Below, in pieces: positions 32,858 to 41,712 of a stretch of DNA of 64,000 bases (within the stretch, counting starts at the first letter, position 1; every line of letters begins with the position of its first letter). The notes beneath the pieces were generated by a model. It did no database searches, was not told the origin of the DNA, and worked only from the letters and a program-made list of their open reading frames with translations. The DNA is from Micromonospora sp. U21. Lineage in GTDB: Bacteria > Actinomycetota > Actinomycetes > Mycobacteriales > Micromonosporaceae. Location of the stretch: positions 124,001-188,000 of the forward strand of contig NZ_JAGPYK010000007.1 of assembly GCF_018070045.1 (NCBI RefSeq). The letters are read 5' to 3'. A program made the translations under genes and the position numbers.

Positions 32858-33310
32858 ATGCCGTTGCTCGGTGACGACCTGGCCAGCCAGTTCGGCACCT
32901 CGGTGGTGCACAACGCGTTGCTGCGGTTGCTCGAGGAGCGGGGGCTCACATTGGTGAGTTCCTATCAGGTCAATTTGGGAGGTACCGAAGACTTCCGCAA
33001 CCTGGTCGAGAACTCCAACACCAAGAAGCAGTCCAAGCTCAATGCGCTGTCGGCGGCTGACAAGGTCGAACTGGCTCCGCTCGGATACCTGCCGCAGCTG
33101 AGGTCACAGAAGGTGGCCATCGAGGCGCAGGGTTGGGGTGAGACGGCGATAAGCCTTGACGTGAAGCTGAAGGTGCATGACCCGAGTGGTGCCGCCGGCG
33201 TCAACATCGATCTGGTTCGCATGGCGGCGAGTGCGCTCCGAGCTGGGCGTGGTGGTTATCTCGCCGAAGCGTCGTCGCTGCTCAAGTCCCCACCTGGCAC
33301 GGCGATCTGA
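32858..33310 (+). CDS. Inositol-3-phosphate synthase fragment (catalytic part only)
   Basis: A 150-aa frame starting 4 bp after the polymerase stop. It aligns by eye with the C-terminal catalytic part of myo-inositol-1-phosphate synthase: GDDLASQFGTSVVHNAL, QVNLGGTEDFRNL, the lysine block NTKKQSKLNAL, KLKVHDPSGAAGVNIDLVR and LLKSPP. The NAD-binding Rossmann part (~190 residues upstream) and the last ~20 residues are missing. It is either the remnant of a horizontally acquired gene or a stand-alone derivative. It cannot be a normal synthase without an NAD domain. It is somewhat less GC-rich than the NHEJ genes. Confidence 0.7.
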   Translation: MPLLGDDLASQFGTSVVHNALLRLLEERGLTLVSSYQVNLGGTEDFRNLVENSNTKKQSKLNALSAADKVELAPLGYLPQLRSQKVAIEAQGWGETAISLDVKLKVHDPSGAAGVNIDLVRMAASALRAGRGGYLAEASSLLKSPPGTAI

Positions 33311-33695
33311 CCCTCTGCTTGCTCGCCTGCCTCGACCGCGGCGGCGACGGGCTCGGCCTCGCCGAGGCGCCGTCCGCCAGGTCGCCGTGACGGTGGGTGT
33401 CCGGATGGCGAGAGCGGTGCTCATCACTGAGCGCGACGGGCATCGGTGCCCCCCGGTCGGGCCACTCAACCCCTTTGCTCTGCTTACACGGACGCAACAC
33501 CCCTTGAGCCGCGGCTTCATCGTGGCTTCCGAGGGCGGTAGCGATAGCTGTGCTCGCGGAGCGTGAGTGTTGCGTACAGGTAAGCAGAGCAAAGGGGCTG
33601 GGGTGGGCGCGGCGGCCGGGGTCTGGAATCACCTTGCGTGACCGGCCCGGCGCCCACTTGCGGTGGATGCCGGGCCGGGAGGCACGCGGGGAGGG
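33311..33695. other. Intergenic region with large palindrome
   Basis: No believable gene. The ~126-bp imperfect palindrome at 33471-33596 occupies its centre. The rest shows no promoter or terminator I can support. Confidence 0.6.
33471..33596. repeat. Palindromic element with 30-bp ends
   Basis: Ends 33471-33500 and 33567-33596 match as inverted repeats at 27 of 30 positions. Each begins CCCTTTGCTCTGCTTAC (read inward) and ends ACGCAACAC. The 66-bp centre holds a smaller hairpin (GAGCCGCGGCTTC region) but no ORF. Size and long inverted ends are those of a MITE or a large REP-type element; no flanking target duplication was evident. Confidence 0.8.
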
Positions 33696-33935
33696 TCAGT
33701 CGCGGCCGAAGACCCTGCGGCTCGACCCGAGCCGCAGGAGCGCCGTCTCGCCGGTGGCGTCCTGGACCGCGTCGTTGTCGGTGATGGCATAGACCTCGCC
33801 GTCACCGGCCACGGTCAGGCCCTCCAGCTTTTCCTGCGTCCAGCCGTTGGTGGCACACAGTGCGGGCAGCACGTCGACGGCGAGTCTGCTGGTACCCGGA
33901 CGGAGGCTGACACCCGAGGGGAGCATCAGCTTGCG
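33696..33935 (-). pseudogene. C-terminal remnant of a phytase-like esterase
   Basis: The frame reads LPSGVSLRPGTSRLAVDVLP, LCATNGWTQEKLEGLTV and GEVYAITDNDAV to a stop at 33696. This matches the end of the 'esterase-like activity of phytase' beta-propeller family (EGLTV..G..YAITDND). The N-terminal ~300 residues are absent: the frame upstream is the antisense of the next gene. Truncation, probably by the rearrangement that also left the palindrome nearby. Confidence 0.6.
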
Positions 33936-34960
33936 CGGACGTGAACAGCCGGCGAAGTGCGGCGCAGCCGCCACCAGGCGCCACCGATCAGGGCCACGGT
34001 GACCACGCTGACCGCGACGTCGCCGGCCAGGGCCGCCGCCGGGGTCGCGGGGGAGTACGGCGGCACCAGGTACGCGAACGCGGCGGCGGTGACCAGACTC
34101 GCCGTGCCGGCGACGAGCACGTGCCGCTGCCCCCAACCGGCACGGGAGGACCAGAACGCGATCAGACTCGCGGTGGTGGCGGCGAGCGCCAGCGCGATGG
34201 CCACCCCCGGCCAACCGGGTGTCAGATCGGTGCCGAAGTGGACGAGGACGACCACCAGGCCCACCCAGATCGGGCGCGGCGCCCTGCGGACGCGTCGGGG
34301 GCGAGCGCGCCGCCAGCGGGGCAGCAGGGCCGCCGCGACAAGGGCGAGGACCACCGTGGCGGCGAAGGCCAGCTGGAGCGGGCTGGCCAGGAAGCCCTTC
34401 CGCCCACTGTCAGAGAAGATCAGCAGACTGCCGAGCAGGTAGATCACGCCGACCACGGCGAGCCCGGGTCGGCCGAGCCACGGCCGGAGCCGGCGGCCCG
34501 GCCCGAGGAACGACTCGACGAGAACGACCGGCGCGCAGATGGTCAGCACGATGTGGTTGCCCACGTAGTCGAAGGCCTGGCGGACGCTGAACTCGAGCCC
34601 CGGCACCAGCGTGGCCTCGGCGGCGGCCCGGGTGTCGGCGTACTCCGTGTCGTCCAGATAGCCCGGGTTGAACAGCGACTGGTCCACCAGGCCGGCCTGG
34701 AGCACGCCGAACGCGGCGGCGAGCAGCACGATCACCGGCCAGCCGGCGCCGAGATGCCGGGCGGTCTCCCGGATCAGGATGGCGGCCCCGCCGTACATCG
34801 GGCCGAGGAAGATCAGCACCGGGAGGAAGTCGTCGAGAGTGAAGCCACCCCAGGAGCACTCGGCGGCCCAGGGCGCGAGCAGCAGCAACGCGACCACCGG
34901 CAGGAGCCGGCGGCGCAGCGGAAGACGGTCGACGGCGGCAGGGCGAGGCTCGGTCAGCAC
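33926..34960 (-). CDS. Polytopic membrane protein, unknown function
   Basis: A 344-aa protein with about nine hydrophobic helices and basic loops (LPRWRRARPRRVRRAPRP). No transporter or enzyme motif is recognised; a short stretch (GGAAILIRETARHLG) recalls CPBP-like or DUF membrane families, but the Glu-Glu protease motif is not seen. GTG at 34960 has GAGGAG 5 nt upstream. Its stop overlaps the phytase-like remnant, so the 3' end may be altered. Divergent from the TIGR03089 gene. Confidence 0.65.
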   Translation of the reverse strand: MLTEPRPAAVDRLPLRRRLLPVVALLLLAPWAAECSWGGFTLDDFLPVLIFLGPMYGGAAILIRETARHLGAGWPVIVLLAAAFGVLQAGLVDQSLFNPGYLDDTEYADTRAAAEATLVPGLEFSVRQAFDYVGNHIVLTICAPVVLVESFLGPGRRLRPWLGRPGLAVVGVIYLLGSLLIFSDSGRKGFLASPLQLAFAATVVLALVAAALLPRWRRARPRRVRRAPRPIWVGLVVVLVHFGTDLTPGWPGVAIALALAATTASLIAFWSSRAGWGQRHVLVAGTASLVTAAAFAYLVPPYSPATPAAALAGDVAVSVVTVALIGGAWWRLRRTSPAVHVRAS

Positions 34961-35100
34961 GGACGCTCCTCGGCGGCGCTTCGGGGTCACCCCTACCGTG
35001 CGCCGGCCACCCGGACGGCCGCTACGGCCATCGGCCGACGACCGGCGCGACCAAAGTCGTTGAGTAGGGTGGATCGAGCCGTCACTCGGGGAGCGTGGAG

Positions 35101-35853
35101 ATGCAGCCAACCGTCATGGCCGACCTCTCGGTCCGGCCCGCCGACGCCGAGCGCCCGTTGCTCAGCTACCGCGACGAGGCGACCGGCGAGCGGGTCGACC
35201 TGACCGCGCACCAGGTCGGTGCCTGGGCGGCGCGTAGCGCCAGTCTGCTGCGGGACGGCTGCGGGCTCGGCCCGGGCAGCCGCGTCGCGGTGCTGCTGCC
35301 GCCGCACTGGCGTACCGCTGCGGTTCTGTTGGGCGCCTGGGCCTCCGGACTGGCGGTGTCGTTCCGGCCCCGGGCCACCGCCGGCCTGCCGGTCCTCGAG
35401 CCGGGCGGCGACCGGCCGTTCGACGCGGTCTTCGTGACCCCCGAACGGCAGGACGACTGGCTGGAGGACGTGCCGGACGCTCCGCACCGCTACCTCGTCG
35501 GCACCGGGCCGGGGCGGCTGGCCGACGTGCCGTTGGGCTGGCTCGACTGGTCCGCCGAGGTGCTCCGGTACCCCGACGCCACGCCCGACCACACCGCCAT
35601 CCACCCGTCCGACCCGGCCAGCGCGGACGGCACGACCTACGGCCAGTGGGGTGCGCTCGCCCAGGAGATCGCCAAGATGCTGGACCTGCGCGCCGGCGAC
35701 CGGCTGCTGGTCGACGCCGCCGAGCACGAGCAGCCGCTGAAGTGGCTGCTCGCGCCGCTCTCCGCTGGTGTCTCCGTGGTGATCAGCGCCAACCTCGACC
35801 CGGCAGGGCGGGACGCGGTGATCTCCGCCGAGCAGGTCACCCGGGTCCTCTAG
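35101..35853 (+). CDS. TIGR03089-family protein (truncated ANL-like)
   Basis: A 250-aa protein of the actinobacterial TIGR03089 family, related to the N-terminal part of AMP-forming acyl-CoA synthetases (RPLLSYRDEATGER, GPGSRVAVLLPPHWRTA, LLGAWASGLAV). It lacks the SGTTGxPKG loop and C-terminal hinge, so it is unlikely to be an active ligase; this is normal for the family. In many genomes it lies beside cell-envelope genes, but here no partner is clear. ATG 35101 or GTG 35095; the ribosome-binding site does not decide. Confidence 0.8.
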   Translation: MQPTVMADLSVRPADAERPLLSYRDEATGERVDLTAHQVGAWAARSASLLRDGCGLGPGSRVAVLLPPHWRTAAVLLGAWASGLAVSFRPRATAGLPVLEPGGDRPFDAVFVTPERQDDWLEDVPDAPHRYLVGTGPGRLADVPLGWLDWSAEVLRYPDATPDHTAIHPSDPASADGTTYGQWGALAQEIAKMLDLRAGDRLLVDAAEHEQPLKWLLAPLSAGVSVVISANLDPAGRDAVISAEQVTRVL

Positions 35854-35914
35854 GGCCCGCCACCCGGTGCGGCCGACCCAGGATCGGATGATCCCGGGCC
35901 GGCCTGGTTCCGAT

Positions 35915-36400
35915 TCAGTCGAACGCGGCGGCGAACATGCCCGGCTCGTAGGAACCGCCCCGCTGGTGCACGATCACGGCGAGCCGGTTGGCCGCGTTGA
36001 TCAGGGCGACCAGGGCGACCAGCGCGGCGATCTGGTCGTCGTCGTAGTGCTTGCGCACCTCAGCCCAGGTCTCGTCGGACACGCCCTGGTAGGCGTCGGC
36101 GAGTCGGGTGCCCTCCTCGGCGAGCGCCAACGCGGCCTGCTCGGCCTCCGTGAAGACGGTGGACTCGCGCCAGGCGGCGACCAGGTTGAGCCGGACCGCG
36201 CTCGCACCGGCCGCTGCGGCCTCCTTGGTGTGCATGTCGATGCACCAGCCGCACCCGTTGATCTGGCTGGCCCGCAGGGACACCAGCTCCTGCGTGGACT
36301 TCGGCAGCGGCGACTGCTGGATCACCATGCCGGCGTTGGCGAACCGCTTGGCGAACCTCATGGCGATCTCGTTGTCGAACATGTTGAAACGTGCGTCCAT
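35915..36400 (-). CDS. Carboxymuconolactone decarboxylase/AhpD-like protein
   Basis: A 161-aa protein with the AhpD core INGCGWCIDMHTKEA: redox CxxC plus the conserved His five residues later. This indicates a peroxidase-type or thiol-disulphide role in oxidative stress. The C-terminal helix-rich part (VALINAANRLAV) is typical of the family. The upstream region (36401-36460) contains a GGTGTTCGATCGGACGAACA-type partial palindrome that might be a regulator site. Confidence 0.88.
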   Translation of the reverse strand: MDARFNMFDNEIAMRFAKRFANAGMVIQQSPLPKSTQELVSLRASQINGCGWCIDMHTKEAAAAGASAVRLNLVAAWRESTVFTEAEQAALALAEEGTRLADAYQGVSDETWAEVRKHYDDDQIAALVALVALINAANRLAVIVHQRGGSYEPGMFAAAFD

Positions 36401-36675
36401 GGTTCCGTCCCTCACTCCCGGTGTTCGATCGGACGAACATGAGATGCCGGCGAGCAGAGCTCTGTGACAGCGCGGCAGGGTGACGACTGCCACAGCCGGA
36501 GGTGTCACAAACGGCGATAACAGCGCTCCCCGGTGCCCTGCCGTTACACCCCACATCAGGGCTGTACGCAGGCCTTTTGCCGGTGCCACCGACGTGGTCT
36601 CATACCGGGAAGACGACGTCGTCGACCTCATCATGGCGACCCCGCGCCGTCTCCATTCTCCCGAGAGGTGCACCG

Positions 36676-37632
36676 ATGCACAGGAGACCAATCTTCCGAC
36701 TGGCAGTCCTCACCGCCACCGCCGCGACGCTCCTGGCGTCCGGTGGCGGCTACGCCGCGGTGGCGGCACCCGTTCCCGTCTCCCCGGGTGTCGGCGCGTG
36801 TGAGCCGGGTGCCGACGAGCACAGCGTGGCCCGGGTAGCCGAGGGCGCCACCGCCCAGGAGCCGGAGCTGTACTCCAAGAACGAGGCGAACGCCTACGGG
36901 GTGATCGAGGATGCCCCGCGCCTGGCCAACGGCAGTGTCACCGTGCCGACGGTCTTCCACATGGTCTCCGACCACCCGCTCAGCGCGGCCGAGACGGCCA
37001 GGTGGAACACCCTGATCGCGGCGCAGATGACGGTGCTCAACGACTCGTTCGCGGGGCGCACGGCGGCGAACGCCTCCAACACGCCGTTCCGGTTCGACCT
37101 CGTCGACACGACGTGGACGGTGAACAGCGCCTGGTACACCGTCGAGCCGGGCAAGAACGAGCGCGACATGAAGAAGGCGCTGTACACCGGCGACTCGGAG
37201 ACCCTCAACGTGTACGCGGCCAACATCGGCGGCGGCCTCCTCGGCTGGGCGTACTTCCCGAAGGGCTACAACAACGGCCGGGACTACATCGACGGCGTGG
37301 TGATGCTCGACGAGTCGATGCCGGGCGGCACGGCCGGCAAGTACTCCCTGGGCGACACGCTGACGCACGAGGTGGGGCACTGGCTGATGCTGGAGCACAC
37401 CTTCGCGCACGGCTGCTCCGCGGCCGGCGACTTCGTCGCGGACACTCCACGGGAGGCGGCGCCGCAGTTCGACTGCCCGGTCGGCGCGGACAGCTGCACC
37501 GCACCCGGGCTGGACCCGATCCACAACTTCATGGACTACACGCAGGACTCCTGCATGAACATGTTCACCGTCGGACAGGCGGACCGGATGAGTGACGCCT
37601 GGGTGGCGTTCCGGGCCGGCGGCGCCGGGTAG
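36676..37632 (+). CDS. Secreted M43-type zinc metalloprotease
   Basis: A 318-aa secreted protease. Signal peptide: basic start, hydrophobic core and an AVAA-APVP cleavage region near residue 31. A pro-region follows. The zinc motif is HEVGHWLMLEH (His231, Glu232, His235, His241), the metzincin HExxHxxGxxH with Met in place of the usual Gly. The Met-turn is in HNFMDYTQDSCM. Cysteine pairs around residues 245-300 suggest disulphides. It belongs to the pappalysin/cytophagalysin group and acts extracellularly. ATG 36676 with GAGAGG upstream. Confidence 0.88.
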   Translation: MHRRPIFRLAVLTATAATLLASGGGYAAVAAPVPVSPGVGACEPGADEHSVARVAEGATAQEPELYSKNEANAYGVIEDAPRLANGSVTVPTVFHMVSDHPLSAAETARWNTLIAAQMTVLNDSFAGRTAANASNTPFRFDLVDTTWTVNSAWYTVEPGKNERDMKKALYTGDSETLNVYAANIGGGLLGWAYFPKGYNNGRDYIDGVVMLDESMPGGTAGKYSLGDTLTHEVGHWLMLEHTFAHGCSAAGDFVADTPREAAPQFDCPVGADSCTAPGLDPIHNFMDYTQDSCMNMFTVGQADRMSDAWVAFRAGGAG

Positions 37633-37812
37633 TTCACGGGTACGCATCGGGGTCGACGGACCGCTGGATGGCGGCTCGTCGACCCCGTTGCTTCACCCGT
37701 CCGGTGGAGCCGACGCGATCCTTCACGTCTCACATTTTGCCTGCTCATACGCTTCGCCGAAGGCACGCGCGCTGTTCGAGCGCCGGCTACTTTCCACACC
37801 GGCGGAGGGGAA

Positions 37813-38538
37813 ATGGCGTCGACGCGTACACGTCGGACACTGGTGTCGGCGGTCGCCGGCGGCCTGTTCGCCCTTGGTGTGGTCGCGCCCGGTCCGGCGG
37901 CCGCGCCGCCGCTGCCCCGTGCGGCTCAGGCCGACGGTGCCACGGCTGACGATTCGAGGGAGCCACGTCCGCCGCAGCTTCCGGCGGACTTCCAGGGCGC
38001 CGGCCGGTACATCGTGCGCGACCTCGGCATCGACGTGCCGTTCAGCTGGCAGGGCAGGGACGGCAACAGCCAGATGACCGCCGGGGGTCCCGAGCACCCG
38101 ATCTGGTTCACCAACCTGATCTACGAGAACACGCTCTACACGCTCACCTACAAGTGGCCCAACATCCCGCTGTACCCGCCGCGCCCGTGCAGCAAGGTCC
38201 CGGGGTTCTTCAACCGGCAGATCTTCAACGACAAGTTAAAGACCGCGCGCTTCGTCGGACCCGAGACCCTGCAAGGGGAGAAGGACCGGCACGTCGACCA
38301 CTGGCGGGTCGGGGTCGTCGGGGGTTCCACCGTGCCGGGGGAGCAGTTCCGGTTCCCGATCGCGCTCGGCGACATCTACGTCAACCAGCGGGATCCGAGC
38401 CAGTGGTGGCAGGTGTTGCAGTTCGGCTTTCAGAACCTCTTCGATCCGGAGCTGGACGAATGGTTCACGATGACGACGTTCGAGCACCGGTCTGGGGTGG
38501 TCACGCTCCCCGACCGGTGCCCACCCCCGACGTCCTGA
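37813..38538 (+). CDS. Secreted protein of unknown function
   Basis: A 241-aa protein with a clear Sec signal (TRRTLVSAVAGGLFALGV, cleavage near AAAPP). The mature part is rich in aromatic residues and strands (YRIVRDLGIDVPFSW-like start, YTLTYKWPNIPLYPPRPC, QWWQVLQFGFQNLF), with two cysteines. I do not recognise the family. It lies 180 bp downstream of the metalloprotease on the same strand, but the gap and an A/T-rich patch near 37735-37760 suggest its own promoter. Confidence 0.7.
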   Translation: MASTRTRRTLVSAVAGGLFALGVVAPGPAAAPPLPRAAQADGATADDSREPRPPQLPADFQGAGRYIVRDLGIDVPFSWQGRDGNSQMTAGGPEHPIWFTNLIYENTLYTLTYKWPNIPLYPPRPCSKVPGFFNRQIFNDKLKTARFVGPETLQGEKDRHVDHWRVGVVGGSTVPGEQFRFPIALGDIYVNQRDPSQWWQVLQFGFQNLFDPELDEWFTMTTFEHRSGVVTLPDRCPPPTS

Positions 38539-38599
38539 CCCCACACCTGCTCAACCCTCCGTCGGGCTGCGCGGGGCGGGCCGATCAAGGGCTGTCGGC

Positions 38600-40279
38600 T
38601 CAGTCGACCGTCGGGAGCTTCGGGCCGAGGACGTCGTCGGCGTCCACGATGGTGTACGCGTAGCCCTGCTCGGCCAGGAAGCGCTGCCGGTGTGCGGCGT
38701 ACTCGGTGTCGATCGTGTCCCGGGAGACCACCGTGTAGAAGTGCGCCTGCCGGCCGTCGGCCTTCGGTCGCAGCACCCGGCCGAGCCGCTGCGCCTCCTC
38801 CTGGCGGGAGCCGAACGTCCCCGAAACCTGGATCGCCACCGCCGCCTCGGGCAGGTCGATGGAGAAGTTGCCGACCTTGGAGATGACCAGGGTGCGGATC
38901 TCCCCGGAGCGGAACGCGTCGAAGAGCCGTTCCCGCTCCTTGTTGGTGGTCGAGCCCTGGATGATCGGGGCGTCGAGGTATTCGCCCAGCTGGTGCAGCT
39001 GGTCGATGTAGGCGCCGATCACCAGCACCTGGTCGTCCGGGTGCCGGTCGACCAGGGCCCGGACCACGGGCAGCTTGGTGCGTGCGGTCGCCGCCATCCG
39101 GTAGCGCTCCTCGGCCTCCGCGGTCGCGTACGACATCCGCTCCGCGTCGGTCAGCGTCACCCGGACCTCGGTGCACTCGGCCGGGGCGATCCAGCCCTGC
39201 GACTCGATGTCCTTCCACGGCGCGTCGTACCGCTTCGGGCCGATCAGGCTGAACACGTCACCCTCCCGGCCGTCCTCGCGGACCAGGGTGGCGGTCAGGC
39301 CGAGCCGGCGGCGCGCCTGAAGATCGGCGGTGAACCGGAAGATCGGCGCGGGCAGCAGGTGCACCTCGTCGTAGACGACCAGGCCCCAGTCGCGGGCCCC
39401 GAACAGGTCCAGGTGGGTGAACGCGCCGCCGCGCCGCGAGGTGAGCACCTGGTACGTGGCGATGGTGACCGGGCGGATCTCCTTGCGCTCGCCCGAGTAC
39501 TCGCCGATCTCCTCCTCGGTCAGCGAGGTGCGGGCGATCAGCTCCCGCTTCCACTGCCGGCCGGCGACCGTGTTGGTCACCAGGATCAGCGTGGTCGCCT
39601 TCGCCTCGGCCATCGCCGCCGCGCCCACCAGGGTCTTGCCGGCGCCGCAGGGCAGCACCACCACGCCCGACCCGCCGGCCCAGAACGCCTCCACGGCCTC
39701 CCGCTGGTACGACCGCAGCGTCCACGGCTTGCTGCCGTCCTTGCCGGCCTCGGCCAGCTCGATCGGGTGCGCCTCGCCGTCGACGTAACCGGCCAGGTCC
39801 TCCGCCGGCCAGCCCAGCTTGAGCAGGGCCTGCTTGAGCCGGCCACGCTCGGACGGATGCACCTGGATGGTGTCGTCGTCGATCTTGTTGCCGAGCATGC
39901 CGGCGAGCTTCTTGCTCTTGGCCACCTCGATCAGCACCAGCCGGTCCAGTGCCCGCAGCACCAGGCCGTACGCCGGGTCGTTGGCGAGCTGGAGCCGGCC
40001 GTACCGGTCCATCGTCTCGGCCACGTCCACCAGCAGCGCGTGCGGCACCGGGTAGCGGGAGTACTTGATCAGCGAGTCCACCACGCCCTCGGCGTCGTGC
40101 CCCGCGGCGCGGGCGTTCCACAGCCCGAGCGGGGTCAGCCGGTAGGTGTGCACATGTTCGGGAGAACGCTCCAGCTCGGCGAAGGGCGCGATCGCCATTC
40201 GACAGGCCTGCGCGTCCGGGTGGTCGATCTCCAGCAGCAGGGTCTTGTCCGACTGCACGATCAGTGGTCCACCGCTCAC
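38600..40279 (-). CDS. XPB/RAD25-type DNA repair helicase
   Basis: A 559-aa SF2 helicase. The N-terminal XPB-specific domain (~1-180) precedes Walker A LPCGAGKTLVG, Walker B/DEVH VVYDEVHLLP, RLGLTATLVRED and the C-terminal lobe (VIGAYIDQLHQLGEYL, RLGRVLRPK). In M. tuberculosis the homologue ErcC3 unwinds 3'-5' and anneals DNA. GTG at 40279 follows GGAGAGGA. The protein at 41713 is its usual actinobacterial neighbour, here separated by an L,D-transpeptidase. Confidence 0.93.
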   Translation of the reverse strand: MSGGPLIVQSDKTLLLEIDHPDAQACRMAIAPFAELERSPEHVHTYRLTPLGLWNARAAGHDAEGVVDSLIKYSRYPVPHALLVDVAETMDRYGRLQLANDPAYGLVLRALDRLVLIEVAKSKKLAGMLGNKIDDDTIQVHPSERGRLKQALLKLGWPAEDLAGYVDGEAHPIELAEAGKDGSKPWTLRSYQREAVEAFWAGGSGVVVLPCGAGKTLVGAAAMAEAKATTLILVTNTVAGRQWKRELIARTSLTEEEIGEYSGERKEIRPVTIATYQVLTSRRGGAFTHLDLFGARDWGLVVYDEVHLLPAPIFRFTADLQARRRLGLTATLVREDGREGDVFSLIGPKRYDAPWKDIESQGWIAPAECTEVRVTLTDAERMSYATAEAEERYRMAATARTKLPVVRALVDRHPDDQVLVIGAYIDQLHQLGEYLDAPIIQGSTTNKERERLFDAFRSGEIRTLVISKVGNFSIDLPEAAVAIQVSGTFGSRQEEAQRLGRVLRPKADGRQAHFYTVVSRDTIDTEYAAHRQRFLAEQGYAYTIVDADDVLGPKLPTVD

Positions 40280-40452
40280 GCCAGGGTCCTCTCCTCCGGT
40301 TGGCCGTCCGGTCGTGGCGCCTGCTTACCCGCCGCTGGCCGACCATCCAGTGTTGCACGGTGCGGACTGTCGGAAGAAAGATGCTCAGCGGGTGCAACCG
40401 ACACGGCACTTACGAACGTCTAGCAAAGGGACGACGGTCCAGGGGAGGTCCC

Positions 40453-41343
40453 ATGAAGCATGTCCGGATCACTTCCCGACTTGTCGCCCTGATGGTGGTC
40501 GCGCTGGTCGGTGCCGGTGCGTGTGCGTTCGATCCGCAGGCCGGCGGGGGTGGCGGCGGGGGAGCCGCCCCGGAAGGTGCGGCGGAACAGTCAACGGGGG
40601 CGAGCGGCACGCCCGGGCCGGACCAGCGCGGCCGGCCCGCGCCGACCGCGCCGACACGGACACCGACGCCGAAGCCCACCCGGAGCGCCACGCCGAAGCC
40701 GACCCGCAGCACACCGCCGGCACCGGCCCCCAGCACCGCCGCGCCGGCCGCGGGCTGCCCGCAGGGTGAGCACCAGCGCGCGGTGGAGACCTACCTGGCC
40801 CGGTTGGGCGGGTTCGGGCCGGTGACCGTGGACGGCCGCCAGTCCGCCGCCGACTGCGCCGCGATCAAGAAGTTCCAGCGCCGGTACGGCATCCGCCCCG
40901 TCCAGGGTCGCGCCGGGCCGACCACCTACGACGTGGCCCAGCGACTCGCCACCACCGACCCGGCTCGCTGCAAGGCCGGCACGGGCACCACGTTCTGCGT
41001 CGACCTGACCCGGCAGACCGTCTGGGCCGTCCGGGGCGGCAAGGTGATCATGGCGCCGACGGTGACCCGCACCGGAATGTCCGGCTACCGCACCCCGGCC
41101 GGCACGTACACGGTCAACTACCGCAACCCGAAGGAATGGTCCGACCCGTACGAGGTGTGGCTGCCGTACTGGCAGCACTTCACCCAGGGGATGGGCTTCC
41201 ACGAGACCACCACCTACCTGCATGAGAAGTCGATCGGTTCGCACGGCTGCGTCAACCTGCTGCACACCGACGCCGTCCGCATGTGGGAGCTGGGGAAGGT
41301 GGGCACCCGGGTGGTGCTGATCGGCCGCCGCCCCGGCACCTGA
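40453..41343 (+). CDS. L,D-transpeptidase with peptidoglycan-binding domain
   Basis: A 296-aa exported protein. The N-terminal hydrophobic segment ends AGACAF; this could be a weak lipobox. Then a Thr/Pro/Lys-rich wall-spanning linker (residues 30-98), a peptidoglycan-binding helix domain (~100-170, CAAIKKFQRRYGIRP) and the YkuD catalytic domain with SHGCVNLLHTDA (Cys266). It makes 3-3 crosslinks in peptidoglycan. ATG 40453 with GGGGAGG. Confidence 0.93.
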   Translation: MKHVRITSRLVALMVVALVGAGACAFDPQAGGGGGGGAAPEGAAEQSTGASGTPGPDQRGRPAPTAPTRTPTPKPTRSATPKPTRSTPPAPAPSTAAPAAGCPQGEHQRAVETYLARLGGFGPVTVDGRQSAADCAAIKKFQRRYGIRPVQGRAGPTTYDVAQRLATTDPARCKAGTGTTFCVDLTRQTVWAVRGGKVIMAPTVTRTGMSGYRTPAGTYTVNYRNPKEWSDPYEVWLPYWQHFTQGMGFHETTTYLHEKSIGSHGCVNLLHTDAVRMWELGKVGTRVVLIGRRPGT

Positions 41344-41438
41344 GCGACCCGACCGGATCGGGGTTTTAACCCCTGTCACACCCGTCCCGCGAGTGACACC
41401 CTGGGAGTCCAGGGCCGGACCGGGCGGGGAGGCTGGGC

Positions 41439-41675
41439 ATGACGGTCGACCGTGACGTGATCGAAGCGCACGACCAGGTTCAACCCGACGAGGTGTCCCG
41501 CGCGACCGTGGTCGCGTACGCCGTCGCGGCAGCGCTCCTCGTCGGGTGGTTCCTGTTCGGTTGGCTGGTGCTGCGGCAGGGTTTCGTCGACTCGGTCGGG
41601 GAGTCCGCCGGCGCCGGCTTCGCGCTGCTGCTGATCATCTCGGTCGTCGGCACCGTACGCCGCAGCCGACGCTGA
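41439..41675 (+). CDS. Small two-helix membrane protein
   Basis: A 78-aa protein with a charged N-terminus, two hydrophobic helices (residues ~24-46, ~58-72) and an RRSRR tail. Composition and frame support a real gene; family not recognised. It follows the transpeptidase by 95 bp; a short GGGGTT-TT-AACCCC hairpin lies between them. Confidence 0.55.
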   Translation: MTVDRDVIEAHDQVQPDEVSRATVVAYAVAAALLVGWFLFGWLVLRQGFVDSVGESAGAGFALLLIISVVGTVRRSRR

Positions 41676-41712
41676 CCGGCGCGCACACCGACCGGCGCCG
41701 GCCGGGCTCCGG

